Source of the DNA: Gonatopus flavifemur
Taxonomy: Eukaryota; Arthropoda; Insecta; Hymenoptera; Dryinidae
Direction of reading: 5' to 3'
Length of the DNA: 64,000 nt
NCBI GenBank assembly: GCA_018340375.1
Contig: JAFFJZ010000004.1
Coordinates: forward strand, 38,786,001 to 38,850,000
Shown here: in pieces, positions 31,937 through 42,890 of the stretch
How positions within the stretch are numbered: the first letter of the stretch is position 1
Layout of the letters: each line of letters opens with the position of its first letter
Translations under genes and position numbers: made by a program
Notes under the pieces: model-generated
What the model was told of the DNA's origin: nothing
Seen by the model: only the letters and a program-made list of their open reading frames with translations
Databases searched by the model: none

Positions 31937-34376
31937 TAGGGGAGCGAGGGGCTAGTTGTAGCAGTTTTTGGAAAAATGCTAATATTGTGAAATATATCCA
32001 TAATTTCTTCCTCATCATTGAATGTTTCGTAAGCGTGAACATTCACTCATCATATGCAAAAAGATATCCATCAAAAAGTTTGCTGATTTTAGCACAACAG
32101 ACATTATTCTAGAACAATTCAGCTGTTACAACTTACCCTGTACTTGGGGCTAGTTGTAACAGGCTTGGGGCACGGTGTAAAAGAATAGGTGAACCAACTT
32201 CCTGGATTTTGAGGGAGTGGGGGTGTGATTATTTGTTGCAGTTTTCTCTAGTGTTTTCCAGATGTCGTATGTGTTCGAGGTAGGTTTTTGTAAACAACAA
32301 TGGCGGAATATGGTAGCATCTATTTGAATTCCTTCTTCATCACAAAAATGTATTTTCATTCTCAAGGAATTGAAAAAAATAAGTTAAAATGGTACAAAAG
32401 TGCTGTATTATTGAATGTGACAGTGGATATACGAAAGAAAAAGTATCTATGTTTCGTGCACCGAAAGACACTGAACTTTTCGAAAAATGGTTTGATGTTA
32501 TCAAAAAATCGGATAATTATTTGAATAAGAATAGTTTTGTTTGTGAAAAACACTTTCAAGAATATGATATAAAACGAGGGAATATTGTACGTGATGTGAT
32601 TGGGAATGTGATTTATGAAGTAATCATTCGTGAAGCGCCATTCGCTACATGGTTGTATGTTTCGAATTTGAGAATTCTAAAAACCTATCATCTGCACATT
32701 GTGATTTTTGAATTTCTATTGGTGATTTATAGAAAATAAAATTGTTTTGCAATATTATCCCCAAAATATCAATAACGATTAATCTTTTTCTATTTTTTTC
32801 GTACTCCCTGATTCATTTGCAAAAATACTGTTCTTTGATATCAGTGAGGATTTTTTTTATGGTGAAGAAAACATTGAAAAATTTTGTATTCCAATCCGGT
32901 TCATTATTCAATATGAGTAGTAATTGACTTTATTGTTACAAGCTCAAGCAACACCAGGAAGAATTATAATGCGGACAGTATCCCATGGACATGCTCAGAA
33001 GGTGATTATCCAAAACAGTCTCATTTGGAGGTTCTAAGCATGTTCATATCACATCTGAAACATCCGTGTGTTGCTTGGGAGTAATAATAAATAAAAAATA
33101 TTATTCCATATTAATTTTTATGAGGTTATATTCATTTCATGGGAGCGGCCATTGTTGTTTACATTTGCCTACCAAAATCAGTAGCGCACTCATATGTCAT
33201 TATGAGTAAACTGCAAGAAATAATCACAGCAGTTTTGAAGAGTTGGATCACCTAATTCTCTTACACCGTGGCTTGGGGCAAATAGTAACACTAGAATAGG
33301 CGCTCATTAAAAACATGTTAACTTTTTGTTATGGTACGATACTTATTGATAAACGAGCTGAGCTGACTGTTTTTTTAATAATCCGAATTTACAACACTTA
33401 TTACGAAAATAAACTTTGAAAAATTAAGCTCAAGGTTGTAGAACCATCCTGTAATTATGAGCTTATTATCTCAATCATTATGGGACTCCGACATTATTCA
33501 GTTAATTTTCATAGCCACTTATTATGTGGCAATTTACAATTATGACTAAGATTGAATCATATTTAATCAATCAAAATAGAATCAATAAAAATCCGTAAAC
33601 TTAATAAGGACTATCAATTGAGTATTCATTATGAATACTTTTAATTCCGAATGAACTCTTGAAGAACACCCCAATGTACAAAAAGAACTCACATCACAAT
33701 TTCATGAAGAATTATTCGGGCATTCAACATAGCACAAACAAACAGGTGTAATACACAATAATGCTAGCAAAATTTAGCATTATTGTGTATTGCACTTGTT
33801 TCTTGTATAATATCTGAATCAGGACATCTTTATTTTCTGAACCTGTTTCAAATTTTCTTCTATAATTTCTCATTTCTAGATGGAAAAAGAATGGATGGAA
33901 TAAAGACATTTGCATATCAACAATTGAAGAAATAAGTCGAACCAAGTCGAATAAGCACGAACCGAAACATGTTACAATATGCCCCGAAAGTTTGTTACAA
34001 CTTGCCCCAACGTATGATTTCGGATATATTCGTTGACTATTCAAAAACTATACACAATTCATGAAAAAGTTATTGAAACATTTCAAAGCTCAATACATAG
34101 ACAAAATAAATAGACACTTACATATTTGAAGAGGATCGATTAATAGGACTGAAATCAATGTTTGCAAAACGATGTTTTTTTCATTTTCTGACTCAAATAG
34201 GTCCTATGTTTCTAGACACTCACAGCACTGTCTCACGAGATACCGATAGTGTGTAGTTAATGGAGCACGTCATAGATAGGAGATTCAATCCAAAACCCAG
34301 CGGCAATACTTGAAATCCATCGAATAATTCGCGTGTTACTACTTACCCCTGTTACAACTAGCCCCTCGCTCCCCTA
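31937..34376 (+). mobile_element. P-like DNA element with THAP exon
   Basis: TAGGGGAGCGAGGGGCTAGT at the left and ACTAGCCCCTCGCTCCCCTA at the right are perfect ~20-bp inverted ends, extending through GTTGTARCAG. About 2.44 kb. The only coding block is a THAP zinc finger (32389 on); the catalytic part is absent. The motif TTACAACTTGCCCC/GGGGCAAGTTGTAA recurs inside. An ATTCATTATGAA MITE lies at ~33605-33735. No clear 8-bp target duplication was found. Confidence 0.75.
32389..32739 (+). CDS. THAP domain protein, N-terminal exon of P-like transposase
   Basis: THAP C2CH zinc finger: Cys5/6 and Cys10, then Cys52 and His55 (VCEKHF), with Pro25, Trp34 and Phe56 in the expected places. In P-type transposases and their domesticated relatives this domain binds the element ends. 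The match stops at about residue 65 (YDIKRGNIV); a possible donor GTAATC follows and the rest of the open frame looks like intron. No GTP-binding or catalytic region follows. A truncated protein that could still bind DNA. Confidence 0.8.
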   Translation: MVQKCCIIECDSGYTKEKVSMFRAPKDTELFEKWFDVIKKSDNYLNKNSFVCEKHFQEYDIKRGNIVRDVIGNVIYEVIIREAPFATWLYVSNLRILKTYHLHIVIFEFLLVIYRK

Positions 34377-34784
34377 TCGCCAAATGAATTCCATTCAGGA
34401 ACATTTATCAGTCATCATTCCACATGGAATCCAATTCGAACACGCTACATCAGATGACCTTTGGGGAAATACCAACAGATTCCGATACATTTCAATACGC
34501 TCTTCATATTTCAGAAAGTTGACCTTCCATTGGTATCCATGTGGAGTTGCTGTGACAAATACACATCATTTCCCAATGATAAACCATGTCCTATCGGAAA
34601 CCATTGGAATCGATTGGTTTTTTTCAACAGAGCTATTCTTTTTTTTCCGTGTACGATACATCACGAAACATCAGAGTTCTGTCGATTGATAATGACATAA
34701 CACTGTGAATCCCGTATTCGGGAATCTCATTGGGAATGATAGAGAAAATTCATCGTCTCTCACTATTCTTTGTTGCGAATTTTA

Positions 34785-35375
34785 TGCGAAGTTATAGTTT
34801 TTATCAACTTTGACTTCCCTATTACTGGTGAAAAATTTGCTGAACTAATTCGACTCAATTGATTCTGGTAAGTCACTTTTCTCAGTGCAGAATTGAACGT
34901 TGAAAATGATAATTGAACTAGGTGCGCTAGCTTGTGGAATTGTGGTTATGATTGCACCTAATATTCGATACCTTCCCAGCAACATATGGTAAATAATATT
35001 CTAATCGAACCCCTTGTGATTGCATTTTTGGAATCCTGATTTTTATAAGGAACCAAAAATTCGATTGAAGTTGCTCGCGATGTTTTGACAGGAAGACATT
35101 GCAACGAAAAAAAAGGTTGTTCAGATCAATTGACTGGAGTTGATTGTGAAAATCAATTCCGAGTGATAAATCCAAAGAAGCCAGTGATAAACACTGTAGT
35201 ATGAACAAATTCAAATTAGTAACAATAACTACAGTTATGTCTAAAAGAATAAACATCAATTCTGCACTGAGGAGAGCAATCGATCAGAATCAATTAAGTG
35301 AAATCAGTTGAGACAATTTTTCACCAGCAATGGGAAGCTGAAAGCTGATGAGAACTGCAATATACTTTGCTAAAG
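34785..35375. mobile_element. foldback element truncating the LINE
   Basis: Arms pair GCGAAGTTATAG..ACTTCCCTATTACTGGTGAAAAA with the complement of TTTTTCACCAGCAATGGGAAG..TATACTTTGC. Inner TGCAGAATTGA/TCAATTCTGCA also pairs. It replaces the LINE 3' part at 35375. Outer limits are approximate. Confidence 0.7.
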
Positions 35376-35890
35376 GCTGAAGTTAAACTAATCGTTCTGT
35401 AGTTCTCGCATTTGTCTGCTCCTTGGTTTTTTGGAATGGCGACAATTTTATTCTTCTGGAAATCTTTCGGTACTTCGCCTATTTCGTACATATCTCTGAC
35501 CAAATCAAACAGTGCGTCACGAGTTCTCTGACTGGAGGCTTTGATAAGGTCCGCACTTATGTCATCTATTCCTGGCGCTTTATTATTTTTCAATTCTTTT
35601 AAAGCCCTGTCGAATTCTGATCTCAAAATTGAATCTCCCAATTCTTCTTCATCGATATCTTCCTCCCTCTCTAAAAATCCTATATTATCGCTCCCTTTAT
35701 ACAGATCTTCCAAATGATGAATCCATTGTTCTATTTTTTCCTCCGTTCTTATCAATTGTCTCCCTAGAGAACTTTTAATCTTACTGTTTCTAGATTTCAT
35801 TTGTCCAAAAAATCCCTTAACCATCCCATATGCTTCATCAATTTTCCCTAAATGTAATCTTACTTCTATATCTTGACATTTTCCCTCCAA
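35376..35890 (-). pseudogene. LINE reverse transcriptase, N-terminal part
   Basis: Charged linker then EFDRALKELKNNKAPGIDDISADLIKA, the RT fingers motif, and QKNKIVAIPKNQGADKCENYRTISL. The frame then reads into the foldback at 35375. The catalytic palm is missing. Confidence 0.85.
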
Positions 35891-36073
35891 CCATTGTTCT
35901 TTTGCTTTCCTTGATTCTCTGATTATTTTATTCCTCAGTGCCTTGTACGTCTGCTGGTCTTGTTGACTATTCTTATTCTTGTATTTCCTCCTTTCATTAA
36001 TTAAATCGAGAATTTCTTCTGTTATCCATGGTTTCTTAGGCTCTATCTCATCGTTCTTTAAAATTTCATCTGC

Positions 36074-36384
36074 ACATTACTCTATGTTCTCCTTCATATT
36101 TGTCCATCTACTCTCTATTTCCAAGTCTTTCTCTTGTCGATCCTCCAATTTTTCGTCCAATATCACTTTGAATGCCTCCCGTGTTTTTCCTTGTTTGAGA
36201 TTCTTCAAATTCCATCTTTTTCGCATTTTCCTTTTCTTTTTCAGAGCTTTGAATTTCAGAGAACATTTCATCAGCAACATATTGTGATCACTATCTATAT
36301 CCGCGCCTGGATAAGTTTTACAGCTTTTCACTTGGTTTCTCAATCTTTGTTTTACTAATATGTAATCAATTTGATATCTTGCTG
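36074..36384 (-). pseudogene. LINE endonuclease C-terminal end and linker
   Basis: Minus strand reads RYQIDYILVKQRLRNQVKSC then YPGADIDSDHNMLLMKC, the final endonuclease motif (SDHN), followed by a charged linker (FKALKKKRKMRKRWNLKNLK). An in-frame stop follows at 36074-36076 before the RT part. Confidence 0.8.
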
Positions 36385-36723
36385 CAGAGAGAAAATGAGA
36401 GGGCTCACGGGCACCTTTTCACTGATAGTAAAAGTTCCACCGGCCCTCTGACGGTTGGATCATGGAACGTGACACACTGCGATTTTATTTTTTAATACTA
36501 CAAAAACGCGCATTTCTTTTGTATACTTTTCAACACGTATTTGATTAAAATGATTTTATGTATCGATGTTGAATGCATATCATTTTTCATCATCATGAAT
36601 AAGAAAAATGAAAAATGAGAGAGGGGGTTGATGGACCAGGTTCCTTGTTCCATCCGATAAGAGGGCGCTTCACTGTTCACTATCGATGGAACCCCGGCCG
36701 TGAGCTCTCTCATCTTCTCTCTG
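36385..36723. mobile_element. MITE CAGAGAGAAAATGAGAGGG in LINE, 7-bp duplication
   Basis: Ends CAGAGAGAAAATGAGAGGG and CTCTCATCTTCTCTCTG; arms continue with CTCACGG/CCGTGAG. CTTGCTG occurs directly on both sides (36378-36384, 36724-36730). 339 bp. A fragment of the family is at 10321-10430. Confidence 0.85.
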
Positions 36724-36959
36724 CTTGCTGTATCTCCTGGCATTTTCCAAGTATAGAGTCTTGTTGGATGATTTTTGAATAATGTGTGGGTAATAACCAT
36801 TGTATGGCTTTCACAGAATTCGATTAAACGTTGTCCTCTCTCATTTCTTTTTCCTAACGCAAAATCTCCTATTATGTTGCCCTCTTTTCCTTGCCCTACT
36901 ACCGCATTCCAGTCACCTATGATCATTGAATTCCCTTCTCCCTTTACATATTCTATCAC
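36724..36959 (-). pseudogene. LINE endonuclease, middle part (GDWNA)
   Basis: Contains MIIGDWNAVVG (the GDxNA active-site motif), NERGQRLIEFC and LYTWKMPGD. At PGDTA the frame enters the MITE at 36723; across the MITE the next residues on the minus strand are RYQIDYIL, so the insertion is the only break here. Confidence 0.85.
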
Positions 36960-36969
36960 TCCTTCTATT

Positions 36970-37488
36970 TCATCGTACGTTCTTTTCGATATCTTCCTCT
37001 GAGTGTGCAGATGTGGGCATGTATACTTGAACTATAACAGTGTCTACCGGTTTTGTTCTGACTCTGACCATAATTATGCGTTCACTATGTTGCAAATAAT
37101 TTTCTATTCTATTCCCCACCCTTTTATGCATTATAATTCCCACACCTGCTTGACCATTCTTTGATGCTGTATGAATGATTCTATAATCCCCACTCCAGAA
37201 ATCCCCTTCTTGCGGCCATCTCATTTCACTAATTCCCATTACATCGATACCTAACCTCTTCATTTCTAATTCCAAATTTTCTAATTTTCCTGTTTGTCTC
37301 AGTGATCTAACATTCCACGCTCCGACCCGAAGAATGTTCTCTTTCTTCCCTATCCTCTTTAGTTTTCTGTCTTGTTTGATGAGGCTCTCTCGAGTAGCCT
37401 CCACCCGGAGATCCGAACGGGAGGCTATTTTACCTCCGGAAGATTTGACCCGAGAGAACGCCATCATGTTGTTGTTGTTTTTTTTCAA
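36970..37488 (-). pseudogene. LINE endonuclease, N-terminal part
   Basis: Apurinic-type endonuclease domain: RVGAWNVRSLRQTGKLENL, IDVMGISEMRW (catalytic Glu), GYRIIHTA..GQAGVGIIM, VIVQVYMPTSAHSEEDIE. Such proteins are often annotated craniofacial development protein 2-like. A frameshift near 36970 moves into the next frame (MIEYVKGEGNSMIIGDWNA, 36959 on). Confidence 0.85.
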
Positions 37489-38200
37489 TAAATTAAAATT
37501 AAAAATTCTAGGCTTGGAGAAAAGATTTCATTTCCTCGGGAATATCGAAAGATATCAAGGACGGTAGTTTCCCCTCGCTCTCCTTCCGTTCCTGCCGATG
37601 TTCCTGGCGTTGGGATGATTTAGTTTCTCTCAGTTTGTATTCTCCCTCTCGCGTAGTTAATTCCACCCGAAAAAGAGACCCAAATCTGAGATACTTATCC
37701 TCCCCACCACGTGAAGGAAGCAGATACTACCAAGGATGGATAAAAAGGATATCAAGGACAGGTATCAAGAATATCCCCCTGGAAGACCCGCAATCATCCC
37801 ACGGGGGGGTCCCCTTATATGGCAGCAAAAATTAATTTTTCACGGGAATATTCATTACCAAAGAATGTTGTTTTTTGCTTGGAATTTATTATTCTCCCAA
37901 AAATTATTTTCAAATTATTAAGATGAAACCAAAATTTTTTTGACCCGATTGCCGCCCTTTCACAGCCTGCCGCTCCTGCGCCATGGTGCCATTGGCCCAG
38001 GCCATAGTCCTTTCCTGTTTATGGGAGAAATATTTCTGATCATTCAGCAAATTTCAAGAATGCTGAAGAATCTTGGAGAGCTCTGAGAAGACGCGAAGGA
38101 GAGATTATCGGACAAAATTTACCCCTGGAGACATGAGACAATTTTCATGCAAATATCTACCCACCCCGCGATACTTTTGAATTAATGTATTAATGGACAC
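37489..38200. other. no gene; possible LINE 5' UTR and unassigned repeat
   Basis: 37560-37830 is relatively GC-rich with a GATATCAAGGAC word twice and a G-run (CCCACGGGGGGGTCCCC at 37799-37815). It may be the 5' region of the LINE, but no second copy is present to test it. Confidence 0.35.
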
Positions 38201-38204
38201 CGAG

Positions 38205-38520
38205 CGACTCTATTTCAGACGCAAACATCACCTCCTCCGGTGTGGTCGGTTCCATAAACTCCTGCAAAAGGGGTAAGGCTCCAGGAAGAAATGGTATTTC
38301 GTATGACTTTCTCAAATGCCTCCTTCAAAATTGGATTTTATGCATGACAACTATGTTTCAGAAAATTTTTGAGCAAGCAGAAATCCTAAAAGCGTGGAGT
38401 AACGTAAATATGTGTATGACTCACAAGAGAGGGGACAAATCGGACCCAAACAATTACAGAGGTATTGCTCTGATAAACAGTATCACCAAAACATTCACTG
38501 AAATTTTGGCACACAGATCA
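38205..38520 (+). pseudogene. second LINE reverse transcriptase fragment
   Basis: The frame includes KRGKAPGRNGISYDFLKCL, then HKRGDKSDPNNYRGIALINSITKTFTEIL: RT motifs 1-2 of a different non-LTR element on the plus strand. Gly-Arg-Asn replaces the usual Gly-x-Asp. Both ends are abrupt. Confidence 0.75.
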
Positions 38521-38963
38521 GGGTTGTCAGATTGAGCGTCATAGTGCCAATTGGGCGATTTGACAGCTCAATTTGCGACTAAATTTTCACATCTGCGATA
38601 TTCGCTATTCTGAACGCCGACTTTTAGGCGATTTTTCCAAGGATCGGAAATCCTAAGAAAAGGAACAGAATCCGGAAATCGGATCGGTTTGCTAAGATTA
38701 TCCAACTAAAATACACTGGGAATCCCCTAGGAATTCCGTTTGATGGAAGAAAAATTTGATTGATGCCACGATCTACGAACCCACTTCCCACTTGTGCAAG
38801 ACCTCCACACTTGCTCCCTCTATTCTAAGATATCGATGCTCCGAACAATAATACACCGAATGATTTCAATACAAAAAAGGTTACGGTGTGCACGGACGAA
38901 TAGTTTATTCATAATGAAACGAGTAGATGAGGTTCAAGAGTGAATATATGGAATAATATGAAG
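38521..38963. other. no gene recognised
   Basis: AT-rich; no inverted repeat or exon seen. Confidence 0.35.
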
Positions 38964-39470
38964 TACCCGAAGAGAACATGAAGCTTCAGCGAACGTCCAG
39001 ATTAGATCTGTATAGATCGGATCGAAGGTTCATGAAAGCTAACTTTTAGATTCACAAACGTTTGACGGAGGTTCTACGGGCGTTGAAATGCCCGCCTCGA
39101 AATACGTTCAGGAAACATAGATGGAACGTTCGCTGAAGGTTTATCGAAGGTGTGACGAAGCTTCACAAAAATATCTATACTTAGATTAATTTATAATAAT
39201 TTATGTTTATTAATTCATTTATTTTTCATATAAATTGATCAAAATTAATATCAATATAGATATTTTTGTGAAGCTTCGTCAAACCTTCGATGAACCTTCA
39301 GCGAACGCTCCATCTATGTTTCCTGAACGTATTTCGAGGCGGACATTTCGACGTTCGTAGAACCTTCGTCAAATGTTTGTGAATCTGAAAGTTAGCTCCA
39401 ATGAACCATCGGGCCGATCTATACACATCTGATCTGAACGTTCGCTGAAGCTTCATGTTCTCTTCGGGTA
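38964..39470. mobile_element. 507-bp foldback element TACCCGAAGAGAAC
   Basis: TACCCGAAGAGAACATGAAG at the left and CTTCATGTTCTCTTCGGGTA at the right. The arms pair along ~220 bp (CGAACGT, GATCTGTATAGATCGG, TTTCCTGAACGTATTTCGAGG, GTGAAGCTTCGTC) around a ~70-base AT loop near 39210. No ORF. A transcript through it would form a long double-stranded RNA. Confidence 0.9.
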
Positions 39471-39510
39471 GCGATGCTCACAAGAATGTTCTGAGCACGA
39501 TGGTTATCAT

Positions 39511-39614
39511 TGTGTTGTGTTGTGGGTTGATAATGACCAGGAGAATACAATCAATAATTACACGTTTGCAGTATTGATAGTCCTGGAACGTATGATCGCG
39601 TCTTTAACTCCTAT
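39511..39614 (-). repeat. Ty3/Gypsy LTR fragment (3' side)
   Basis: TGTTGTGTTGTGGGTTGATAATGA.. and ATTACACGTTTG..GATCGCGTCTTT match 45151-45240 at ~88%. It abuts the piggyBac TTAA at 39615, and the rest of this LTR is missing. Confidence 0.8.
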
Positions 39615-40193
39615 TTAACCCTCTCCGACACGCTTTTTCAAGAATGAATATAAAATTATGAAATTCGGAATCTGTATTCTGGAAGTTCTTACAAATATTT
39701 TGCCGTTTAGTTCATTCCAATACGATCATCTAGAGCAGAGAAACAGATCGTCCCATATATGGTACACTATGACTCGAAGAACATAGATTATTGATGAAGT
39801 AATTTTTAAATAAAATGATTTATTTAATACGGAAAAGTACAATAACAAAATACACATCTTCATGATAATATATACATATGAAAATATCGAATATTCATAT
39901 CGATGTGCGATATGGATGAGTTTGAAACATCAAATTAAATTAAAAACATCCACTGGTTTTCAAAACGTTTTCCATATCAATTTTGTGTATGGGATTGTAA
40001 GAAGCAATTTTGATTCCTCCCACAACACAGATAGATCTCACATTTCATGAATCTGATAAAAATGTTTTCTTTGAGCATCCTGGATTTTTACATCGAGAAT
40101 TAGTTTTAGAATCAACAAATTCAGGTAAATGATTTATATTATCAAAACGAACATCTTAAATGGGTTTGATCTGTGCGATACGTTTGCGAGGAA

Positions 40194-40703
40194 TTAAAGG
40201 TGCTGGGGAATCACTTGATGGGCGCCCTCTTTTTTTTGGATATTTATACTGGCTGAAATCAAGCTTTCCGCCAAATATTGATGAAAATGTATAAGGTCAA
40301 GAACTTCCTTGTTTGGTATATTCATGAGCGATGCATCTCGTTTATGTTCTAACCACGAATTGACAACTGCCATATCAATACCATGGCTAATCATTCTCAA
40401 CGTCCATTCACGAGTTCTTATAAAGGATCGATAAATTGATACCAAGAAGTCAAATTTATTCACTCCTCCCATATTCTCGTTATAATTTCGTAAGACTTCA
40501 GGTCTTGGTACGTTTATATATCTCTTGTTCTTCTTATCCCAACGCTGGCATGAGTCAGGAGTGCCAGAACCCTGATAATTGGATCCCATAGTTATCAAAG
40601 AAAAGGTGACAATAAGGTTTATCGATACGCTCCGAAAGCTGCATGACCACACTTGCACCCAATCCAAACTGTTTGTAAACTGGAGAAATTCCAGTAGTGG
40701 CAC
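40194..40703 (-). pseudogene. piggyBac transposase C-terminal part
   Basis: Contains KNKRYINVPRPEVLRNYNEN then MGGVNKFDFLVSIYRSFIRT and WTLRMISHGIDMAVVNSWLE. The usual MGGVDxxD carries the third catalytic aspartate; here the first position is Asn (GVN), so catalysis is probably lost even without the frame breaks. The first ~45 residues of the open frame are out-of-frame noise. Confidence 0.8.
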
Positions 40704-40866
40704 CTTGATATATTAGAAAATCGTACATAAGTCCATCAGCGCCACACAAAGCAAGTATTTTTACACCCCATTTGGTAGGTTTATTTTTCATATACTGTTT
40801 CACATCCAGTCTGCCTTTGAATGGAATGATTTGTTCATCAATACAAAGATGTTCTTCAATTTCCAA
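40555..40866 (-). pseudogene. piggyBac transposase core (first two aspartates)
   Basis: HLCIDEQIIPFKGRLDVKQYMKNKPTKWGVK has the first Asp; YCHLFFDNYG has the second. A frameshift or deletion just after FFDNYG (near 40590) joins directly to the C-terminal part, so ~60 residues between are missing. Confidence 0.85.
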
Positions 40867-41496
40867 TTTTTGACAGCGGGATGAAATAGAAGTGAACAGT
40901 AGTCGAACTTTTCGAAATCGGTCGGTATTATTAGGATCTTCAGCATCATTATCGACAAGATGTATATTCTGTCGCAGTTTAAAGAACCGATCAATTCACA
41001 TATTTTCGCAGGTGATTGGTATAGAAAAGCGAGGTTTCCAATAAAGTCGGACCCTAGGATAAGAACAGTTTCCCATCATTATTGTTATTCCAATGAAAGT
41101 TTTCAGTTCATCGATCGTTACGGGTGAGAAACGGATATTTTTTTGTACAGTATACAAATTTGTTGCATTCACAATTGAATCGAGCAGCTCATTGGTAATA
41201 TACTCTCTAAAATATTCAATTGGATTCTTTAGATTGGTAATATTCCGTTTGGTTGATTAAAAAAGTGCCCAAGGAGGTGTAATGTACGAGCCTTTCATCC
41301 AAAGAATTTCATTTTTTCGAGTCAAATTTTGCTCTTGAAAAAATTCTCGTTGAATATTCAAGTCGGTTCTACAGCTGTGAGAGACTATTTCATGTATTAC
41401 GTTGGTACCACTTTTACGGATTTCAAATTCACATTCATTTTTACTGATATTGTTATCGCTGTTCTCGTCCTCATCCAAATCACAAGTTTCTATAAT
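40867..41496 (-). pseudogene. piggyBac transposase N-terminal half, exon 2
   Basis: After an acceptor at ~41496 (ATTATAG|AAAC on the minus strand) the frame reads ETCDLDEDENSDNNISKNECEF, acidic as in piggyBac N-termini. Further down, with stops and frame changes, are ELLDSIVNATNLY, RFSPVTIDELKTFIGI and NNTDRFRKVR, typical of the region before the catalytic core. Confidence 0.65.
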
Positions 41497-42061
41497 GAAT
41501 AGAACTAGCATATAATATATGTATATTGTACATGATGTATCTATGACGATATACATTGTGTGCCATGTGTGTACAAGATATATGTATTTCATCTGATCAT
41601 TTTTTTGAAAGCAATTATTTTCAATCGAGAAAAGAAAGAATTACTCTAGCTTCCGATTATCTTGTCATTTATGATCATGACCATAGTGCCCAAGTAGCAC
41701 AAGAACTTCTCAAATATGCTAGGGTCGACCTATGAATGGGAAGGGAATATGCAAATGAGACTACTTTGGATAAATTCGTCAAGATATTCTATGAAGGCGC
41801 ATAGCACATAATTATTCGAAACAGTCTCATTCGGAGGTTCTACACATGTTCGTAGGATTTTCCAAAAACGTTCTTAGCATTTCTAACCTCTTATGTTACT
41901 TGGGTGATGACAATATGAATGGAATATTGAATAACAAAAAGGAAAGAAAAAAAACAAAGCAGTCTTTTTCAGGCTTTATATGAATTGAAATGAGAAAACT
42001 ATGCACAAAATGAGACTCTCGAATGAGGAAAAACGAAAAGTAACCAATAATCCTGTACTTA

Positions 42062-42201
42062 CCTACGACTTCTCCAGTTTCATGAGAATATTCATCGTTA
42101 TTCTCATCCATCAGACCTTCAATTTCTGAAGTATTACCATCATCAATCATTTCCAATAATGCATCTTTGAATGTATGTTTGCCACTTCTTGTCCTGGGCA
42201 T
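42062..42201 (-). pseudogene. piggyBac transposase first exon
   Basis: MPRTRSGKHTFKDALLEMID, then acidic sequence to GEVV and a CGTAG|GTAAGTAC donor (about 42062). Together with the acceptor at 41496 this gives a ~565-bp intron. Confidence 0.55.
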
Positions 42202-42287
42202 TTTGGATTGATTTATCCACCTCATGATAACCAAACTCTAATGAGCAAGCAGCGGAAATTGAAAAACAAATGACGATAACCAAACGT

Positions 42288-42438
42288 AAGGCCCGAGTCA
42301 CATGGAGCAAAAATCACGCGGAAAGCGGAACGCGGATCCCTTGGTTGAAGAGAGAGGTGAATATTCTCCTCTCTATCCAACCAAGGGTTCCGCGTTCCGT
42401 TTTCCGCGTGATTTTTGCTCCATATGACTCGGGCCTAA
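42288..42438. mobile_element. GC-rich hairpin MITE (AAGGCCCGAGTCA)
   Basis: Arms AGGCCCGAGTCACATGGAGC / GCTCCATATGACTCGGGCCT then CAAAAATCACGCGG and CGGAACGCGG and complements, with a CTTGGTTG stem at the centre. 151 bp within the piggyBac 5' region. Its CpG-rich content differs from its surroundings. Confidence 0.8.
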
Positions 42439-42890
42439 GGGATATACATTCAGGCGTCCTTGTTGATTGGCTAAGGAAATTAACTTATTCGTAAAGTCAT
42501 AATGTCACATACATATATGGGACGATTCTTTAAAGGATAAAAATGACTATTCAGAAATACTTTTCGCAAAACTATTGCACCATATCATTTTAAAAGATCA
42601 TGTTGATGTGAAAAAAAATATAACATCATTCATAATAGAATATGGTGAATTATATCCGTAAATATCAGAAGCGAAATGAGATAATTAAAAATCGTTGATG
42701 AAATTACTTTTTGGAAAATTTTTGAACCTATACTAGTCACTTGTAAGAATCCAATACCTGATAAAATGGTAGTCAATACCTCTGCAAAGAAGTAAAAGTA
42801 ATGCTCAGTGAGGTAATCGATTTTGAAGATATCTTTAAGCGCGTTGGAAAATATCGTCCCATATATGGACAAGGTGTTGGAAAGGGTTAA

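Larger units (their letters stand above)
35376..37488 (-). mobile_element. RTE-type non-LTR retrotransposon relic, 3' truncated
   Basis: Minus-strand coding remains in order: endonuclease (37488 to ~36000) then the beginning of reverse transcriptase (35890 to 35376). The RT stops after ENYRTISL at the foldback 34785-35375, so the catalytic YxDD part and 3' end are missing. A MITE (36385-36723) splits the endonuclease. The QIDYIL / YPGAD..SDHN layout suggests the RTE clade. Confidence 0.85.
39619..42886 (-). mobile_element. piggyBac element inserted in a Gypsy relic
   Basis: TTAA at 39615-39618 and 42887-42890 flank inverted ends CCCTCTCCGACACG / GTTGGAAAGGG. Subterminal CGTCCCATATATGG recurs at 39749, 42514 (inverted) and 42855. 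The minus strand encodes piggyBac transposase remnants. 3.27 kb. Flanking DNA on both sides is Gypsy sequence. Confidence 0.88.

Noticed and set aside
21158..34653. One 13.5-kb element from CACGGAAAAAAAG (21158) to TTTTTTTTCCGTG (34653)
   Set aside because: Ends match and have TA outside, but several unrelated elements lie between and the first end already has its own hairpin; chance pairing of family members is likelier.
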